From Lineus longissimus (lineage: Eukaryota > Nemertea > Pilidiophora > Heteronemertea > Lineidae): a stretch of 64,000 bases of DNA. The DNA is taken from NCBI RefSeq assembly GCF_910592395.1, contig NC_088312.1, positions 20,591,292 to 20,655,291 of the forward strand, read 5' to 3'. The notes beneath the pieces were generated by a model that was not told the origin of the DNA, did no database searches, and saw nothing but the letters and a program-made list of their open reading frames with translations. A program made the position numbers and the translations under genes. Every line of letters starts with the position of its first letter. Within the stretch, counting starts at the first letter, position 1. Shown piece after piece: positions 58,028-64,000 of the stretch.

Positions 58028-61000
58028 ATGGGGGAAAGGGCGGTCTTCCACTTGTTATTCTTCATGATCGTCAAAGTTGCAAATTGCGGTAAGTCACAAC
58101 TATATACTACCAGTGTATGGGAACCATTATTACACAGGAAGATGTGTGCAAGACTATTTTTCATGTGACTGAGTCAAAGTATGACTGAAGAAACCAATTT
58201 CCTTAAAATCAAACATTAGAATTTATTGTTCCCGAACACTTTTTCCTAAGTACGGCATTTCCGTTCAACACTTGCATTGAACTTGAATGACCAGAAAGTA
58301 GCGACTGACCTACTGAATCGAATTCTGTCCTGAAATGTCGATATATTTATTTCACATGTATGACATCTGGCAATTTAATGATTACACCCTCAGAAATATT
58401 GTAAACTATAAACTCACTCGCCGATACTGCATGTACAGTCCTACCAGAAAGTAAATGTCCACCGTTATTTTTAAATATCACAGAAATAAAATAAGATATT
58501 TGAATGCGGTTTTCAGCAAAGTATGGTATATTTAGTTGGTCACATATCTGTTGTATTTGGATGAACTTAATTCTATCCCTTCATTATGTAACGAACATTT
58601 CATAAATGGTCCAAAAGTGACTTTTTTATTTCATGTGCGGTTTCAAAAATTCACATGATCCCAAGAACTGTGCTTTATGACCATCATTTTTTGTACTTGC
58701 AATTCCATAGAATGTGTTCGATAGACATGACAAGTGCATATTTTTGTTTAGGATTTTTATGTTATTTTTTAATCTCTCCCATAGTCTTTGATAAAGACCC
58801 CCAATCCTTCATGTATGAGCTGAGTTGGCCATAATCACCCTGACTGACTGCATTGCTGACTCTGAGGGGCGTTCTCAAAGGTCACCGGCTCTCTGACAAA
58901 AACAATCACCTGTAGCGAGCTAAAACTAATCTTCAAAATGAAGAATTTAGCAGGAATTTTCTAGTAATGAAAGCAAAAAAAACCTTTGTTGTATCATAGT
59001 TCACCCATACATTGTGAAAAAGATCGAAAATGAAATAAAATAAAAAAGTTACATTTTAGACGTTTTAAAAATTGCCTGTTACATAATGTAGCGACAGAGT
59101 AGCTGGGCCCAAATACAACAGATAAATGACCAACCAGATATAGCATACTCTGCTGAAAACCGCATTCAATTATCTTATTCTATCTCTGTGTTATTTAACA
59201 AAACCTGTGGATTAATATGGTATCAGTGGTTCCATCTGGCCTTTTCGTATGGAACAAAATAGGACGGTTTGACAATATCATCCTCATCTTGTCCGCAGAC
59301 TACTTCGAGTGTAGAGAGGGTCCCTGTGTGACCACGCCAATGGGAAGAGTCTTCGGGCGCCAGGTTGAGAGCATCCTTGGCAATGGAGACCTAAAGCGGG
59401 TCGACACCTATCGCGGTATCCCGTACGCCCAGCCGCCCATTGGTGACCTGAGGTTCGCGGACCCGCAGCCGAAAACATCGTGGAGTAAGTAGACCGTTAT
59501 AACGCGTAAGAACGCTTTTCGGGAATATGTTATCAGGAACTATACGTCAGTCTTAATTTTAGCTTGGAAAATAGTTGATAGATCACGGAAGAGTACATTT
59601 CACGTCTGTTGCCAAAAGTCTAGTTACTGGTACAGAGGGTGCAACAGGGTTATATTTCAGAGCGTACAACGGCTGGTAAAATGTTTGTGTTCCTTTTAAG
59701 AGCATTTAGAGACGTCATTCTTCAGTAAGGCCTCTGTTTTAGAAGTAGGCTTTCCTAAACATCCAGTTAAGAGCACGTGAGCTCCAAGTTTGCTCAATAT
59801 TGAGGGAACTTGGGCGCCCGAAAGAAACGTACATTGACGAACAGAGTCCTAATCTCTGTCGCATGATACCGGAGCGACCCCTGCGACTACCGGGAATTGA
59901 ATTTGTCTTCAAAGGTGATAGGCGCTTATGTTTCCACTTAGGCACGCTGACAGAAACAAATAGATAGCCTGACATTCCTACACAAAATAAATACCCCGTA
60001 GTTTCTCATCGCTTAGTCCGCCGAAATGCCCGCGCTTCGTTATTGGACGATATTGATAAATGAAAATAAACGCTGGGGAAGAGCGTACCATGTAACATTA
60101 CCTTCCAAACTCCTTGTTCTTTCCTTCAGCTGGTCTGCTCCGAGCAACAAGCTACGGGAAGACATGTTTCGGCACGATCTTCAAGGCTGGCAGATCGCTG
60201 GGCCTACGGTATGCGGAGATGTGGAACCCACCGGGAAACGAGGCGGCCCTGGCCGAGGATTGCCTCTACTTGAACATTTGGACACCAACACGGAATACCC
60301 AGCAGAGTAAGCCCGTTATGGTAAGGACGCCCTCGTATATCTACCTTTGGCGAAAAAATCGCCAGTACGCAGTAGAGATGGGAAATCGATTGCTATATGG
60401 CAACCCATCCTGGTAATAGGTTTGTGTACTTACCCATATGGGAGAATGGGTGCTATAAAGCAAGGCATGGATCTCCCATTTTTATGTGAGCTGCCTGTAG
60501 AAAAACAACAATGTACACATCGCCGTGTACATCGTTACACACATGTACGTCCAGGCATCAAGTTCATACTACAGGCTCCGTTGAAATCCAAGATGGCACC
60601 CGCTTTGGATTCGATGAGTATCACTGGGAAGAACAGAATCTCTTACTTCTACTTGGTGAATTCTTGGTCCCCGTTCTTATTTAAGGTTGGACACCATCCA
60701 AACTTGAACTTCAAATCAACCAAAGCCGCGGACACTTATTTTTTTCTATAATTAGGCAATACTGAATATCAATGCATTCTCAATTTCATTCTTAGGTTTG
60801 GATTTATGGTGGAAGCTTTATCACAGGTTCCTCAAGCCTGTGGGAATACAACGGCCAGTTCCTCTCCGCCGCGCAGGATATGGTGGTTGTCTCATTTAAC
60901 TACCGGGTGGGGGCGCTCGGGTTCTTGAAAACAAGGGATGGCAAAATACCAGGTAAACAGCCCGAATGCTGCACGGGTAAATGCTTTTTCGGGAAATACC

Positions 61001-62914
61001 AGATTCTGGACAGATTGTGCTCAAGGGCCATACAGGTTCGTGCCATCCCATATTCATTTAGTAAAACGAATAAAAACTGGAAACTGGTGTTGCCTAGGTA
61101 TTGAGTAGAATGTTCGTTATTTCAGGTAATCTCGGTTTGAAGGATCAGCAAATGGCCCTTAAGTGGGTTCATGAGAATATCCATCACTTCGGCGGCAACA
61201 ACGCCACGATCACGCTGGTTGGTATGAGCGCCGGAGCGGCGAGTGTGGGCTACCACCAGCTGTCCCAAGGCAGCTGGGGATACTACAAAAGCGCTGTAAT
61301 GAACAGTGGGTCACCATTTGCCGAATGGGCCTACACGTCCCAAGATGACATATACGACCAATCGGACCAACTGCTGAAGCAGCTGCGCTGTAGCGAAAAG
61401 GACAACCTACTTCAATGTTTACGGTCGCTGTCTCCCTTGGCGATCTTTGAGCAGGATCGTGACCTAAAATGGGCGCCAACAGTCGATGGAACGTTTCTCA
61501 CAGACACCCCGAAAAACTTAATCTCAAAGGGCAAATACAATAAAGTTCCTCTTCTAATCAGTTTGAATAAAAACGAAGGTTCAGTGTTTGCGTACATCAA
61601 ATTAGGTGATCGATTTACTACGAGAAATGGACGCCTGAAACCCATCACACTTGAACGTTTCCGGTCCAACATGGACACAATATTTCCTGAGACACCGGAA
61701 GCGGAACGCGATACCGCCATTGATATGTACACGCAGGGAATTAAATCGAATGGTACGGCGTTGAGTTTGGCCGTCTCGGAAGTAATTGGCGATAGCAGTT
61801 TCGTTTGTCCCGTGCTGCGCTGGGCAGACGACATGACACGTGGTAATCACGTGTACTTCCTACGGCTTGACTACCGATCATCTATTGAAGAATCCCCAGA
61901 ATGGATGGGCGTTTTGCATGGAGCAGATTATCAGGTACGTACGTTATGTAAAACTCCTTCAAGGACACTGAATCGTGGCTATAAGATTAACAGAAATCTA
62001 GAGTTTGTATCCGATTCATCCCCATGCGCAACCGGATTCAAAAACTGTCTGAAAACTGCACTCAATTTTCAAAAAACAATGGCACTCTGATTTTTTGTTT
62101 TTTCGTACAAAAAATGAAATAGTTTACCAAATTGTTTTATTTCGTCTTAAACCTCGAAGTAACTCCTAAGTATCTGAAAATACTTGCTTTGCTTGAATCG
62201 GACAAAACATGGCCAAGAACGGGCTATTTGAAGTGAAATACTGACACCTTCTCCCGGCCATTTCAGGCTTGTTTCGCGTGCTATATCATTTTTTCGTGGA
62301 ATTATATAAGCAATATTACACTCTTCTAAATGCGACTCTCTTTGTGTCTCTTTTCAGTGGACATTTGGCATCCCCCTTGATCGGGATCGCAACTATCAGC
62401 AGCGGGAAATTGATTTAGCAGAAAAGTATATGAAATATTTGGGCAACTTCATCCGCACTGGGTAAGGGTCTTTAGCAAAGACGCGTCCTAGAATTACCTC
62501 AAATAACTGCTGAAATTATCAAACAAGTTTAAAACAATTTCCACATTGGTTCATTGAATCTCTTTTTTGCACTTTCTCTGGGGTTTTCAGAGGTCGGCTT
62601 CTCTATGGATTGTATCATCACATTTCTGCCGGGTACTACAATTTCTCCCAATTTCTCATTACAGCGACCCAAATGGCGGACGATTACCTAACTGGTATCC
62701 GTTCTCAGGTCGGCAGGCACTCTGCATTCAAAACAACATGAGTATAGCCAGTTGTGACGTCATGCAACGATCACGTGACAGGTGCTGGAGATGGAACGCC
62801 ATCTTGGGTTTGTCAGGATCGGGAACGAAGGCTGCTGATTTCCAGTTGACGTCTCTTCTTTCTGTATTTACTATTTTAGTAATTTCATGCCGACAATTAT
62901 CGAGATACTTTTAA
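58028..62914 (+). CDS. Cholinesterase-like type-B carboxylesterase, secreted or membrane-tethered
   Basis: Seven exons join in phase: 58028-58088, 59299-59484, 60130-60320, 60796-60952, 61126-61934, 62358-62461 and 62665-62914 (TAA), giving 585 residues, the usual cholinesterase length. Residues 1-20 form a signal peptide. [11 protein letters not shown] is the carboxylesterase signature. AEMWNP (Trp114) matches the choline-binding Trp of acetylcholinesterase. The catalytic triad is Ser233 (GMSAGAAS), Glu349 (NKNEGS) and His463 (GVLHGADYQ). All six cholinesterase disulfide Cys appear present, including Cys95, Cys127, Cys287 and Cys296. Two sites differ from typical acetylcholinesterase: Met232 replaces the Glu beside the Ser, and Ser153 replaces the third Gly of the oxyanion GGG. 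The last 25 residues hold a hydrophobic stretch after GSGTKAAD, fitting a GPI signal or tail anchor. Hydrolysis of choline or other esters at the cell surface is inferred; the changes may shift substrate preference. Confidence 0.9.
58478..59193. mobile_element. Foldback element in esterase intron 1
   Basis: About 83 bases at 58478-58560 recur as a diverged reverse complement at 59109-59193 (shared GAATGCGGTTTTCAGC and ATCTGTTGTATTTGG), enclosing about 550 non-coding bases. This looks like an old MITE or foldback transposon. Confidence 0.6.
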
Positions 62915-63745
62915 GTGGAATCAGCTGTCAGAAAGACTGAAATCATTTATTGGCGAGCAGACTTCTTGTAAATGTTTAGTATCTGCAAAATGTCCAGATA
63001 AATCGTTTATGGAAAGTGTAATTCCCGCCGCACACTTAGCGATTCGAGGATTGCACAGCACTTAACAATGTGACATAAAATAAGTTGAGCCAACTAAACT
63101 AATCAAGGAAGTTTTATAGAGGTAGATTTGCTTAGTTATACTTCATCGCCGAATTTTATAAAATGTTCCCGATTCCTTGTACAACGAATATGATATGTAA
63201 CAATTAGATGAACGTATGGTACTTTGTTGTCACACACGATGAAGAGCCCAGTGTAAAGGTATCGGAATCCGTAGGACATAATTTCACCAAAATCTTTCAA
63301 TATAAAGTTATAGTCGCCTGACTCTTTATTTGAATGACTCTGATTTCACCAAGTCCCGTAACCCTTCCGCTGCTGACATTTGTAACAGAGTTTGTTATCA
63401 AGTCATGGTGGGTACCCACGAGCCTTGGCATCCATGGGAAATCTTTGTCAATCCGGGTGAAGAATTACTGAAAAATATGCTGCCAACCTAGAAGGACAGT
63501 CGCAGATCTAGTGTAAAACTCGACAAGCATGAGTCACTTGCCTTGGACGATTCTGGGTAGCGTTGGTCAATAAGAAATGTGAGATAACTGTTAATAGCAT
63601 TGGTTGTCATGTTGGCCATGACAGCTTCAATGTCTACTATACGGGCTCCTGTCCATCCGGCCCCAGCTTTTAAGTTCCCCTAGACACAAGAAACGAACCG
63701 AGGCTTACTTCTGCCCCATCTGACGGACAAAAGGAGCCTCGGTTT
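62915..63745. other. Intergenic region, convergent genes
   Basis: 3' flank of the esterase gene and of the minus-strand gene at the right edge. No coding sequence, repeat or clear AATAAA signal was identified. Confidence 0.5.
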
Positions 63746-64000
63746 CTAGCCCGAATCCTCCAGAATCCAACCTGGTAGCTGCCGCGTGTTAGGCTGGCGT
63801 GGCACCCATTCGGACACCGCGGCTCTATTGGATCTTGCGTATATCTGACTATTGGATTCAAGGACTGTATGGTTGAACTCCACGACATCGGTTTTTGGCA
63901 TACCAATCTCGATGGCTCTGTACACGGACGTTGGCTTTCGTTGATAGATGATAACGACTTCCTCTTCCTCGTCCGCTGCATGCTGGTCACGCTGGCAATC
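63746..64000 (-). CDS. Last exon of an unrecognised gene (partial)
   Basis: A frame open from the window edge runs 84 codons to TAG (plus-strand CTA at 63746-63748). It begins acidic (ADEEEEVVIIYQRKP), continues TDVVEFNHTVLESNSQIYA and ends GWILEDSG. The composition is soluble and balanced, and it has no stop codons in the whole stretch, unlike the other frames nearby. No acceptor site is seen inside the window, so the exon continues to the right. No domain or signature is recognised; it could be the cytoplasmic tail or C-terminus of a larger protein. Confidence 0.45.
   Translation of the reverse strand, partial: DCQRDQHAADEEEEVVIIYQRKPTSVYRAIEIGMPKTDVVEFNHTVLESNSQIYARSNRAAVSEWVPRQPNTRQLPGWILEDSG

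Noticed and set aside
61210-61850. Minus-strand frames over esterase exon 5
   Set aside because: Shadows of the coding strand, which carries the complete catalytic motifs.

Overview
This window is nuclear DNA of an animal: interrupted genes with GT-AG introns, animal protein families, and many DNA transposons, a Helitron nest and non-LTR retrotransposons. The GGNG-type neuropeptide, a family known from annelids and molluscs, points to a lophotrochozoan (spiralian) invertebrate, probably marine. No bacterial-type operons, CRISPR arrays or rRNA genes are seen. Exon limits below were set by hand from splice sites, reading phase and family resemblance; no alignment was run.

Layout. 1-10 kb: AT-rich, largely non-coding, with one doubtful Ser/Arg-rich reading frame at 4.4-5.0 kb. 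10.5-17.1 kb (+): a GGNG-type excitatory neuropeptide gene missing only its signal-peptide exon; the core peptide lies on a 42-base micro-exon. 17-20 kb: non-coding, with tandem repeats and a short MITE. 20.7-27.1 kb (-): a complete 1068-residue kyphoscoliosis peptidase/hillarin-like protein whose transglutaminase-like domain has Ala where the catalytic Cys is expected. 29-34 kb: duplicated non-coding sequence, hairpins and MITEs. 34.1-55.9 kb: a large inverted repeat with arms of about 9.7 kb around a 2.4 kb spacer. Each arm carries one complete five-exon sulfotransferase-like gene; the genes are head to head and share 268 of 271 residues. The arms differ mainly by transposon insertions, so each arm shows the empty site for insertions in the other. 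56-58 kb: repeats, including an array of small palindromes. 58.0-62.9 kb (+): a complete seven-exon, 585-residue cholinesterase-like type-B carboxylesterase with a signal peptide and a hydrophobic C-terminal tail, altered beside the catalytic Ser and in the oxyanion hole. At the right edge (-) lies the last exon of an unrecognised gene.

The genes do not form a pathway. A GGNG peptide (gut and muscle excitation), a cholinesterase-like enzyme and a KY/hillarin-like cytoskeletal protein would all suit nerve and muscle tissue, but neighbouring animal genes need not be functionally linked. The palindrome could also be a false head-to-head join of two haplotypes in the assembly; spanning long reads would decide this.
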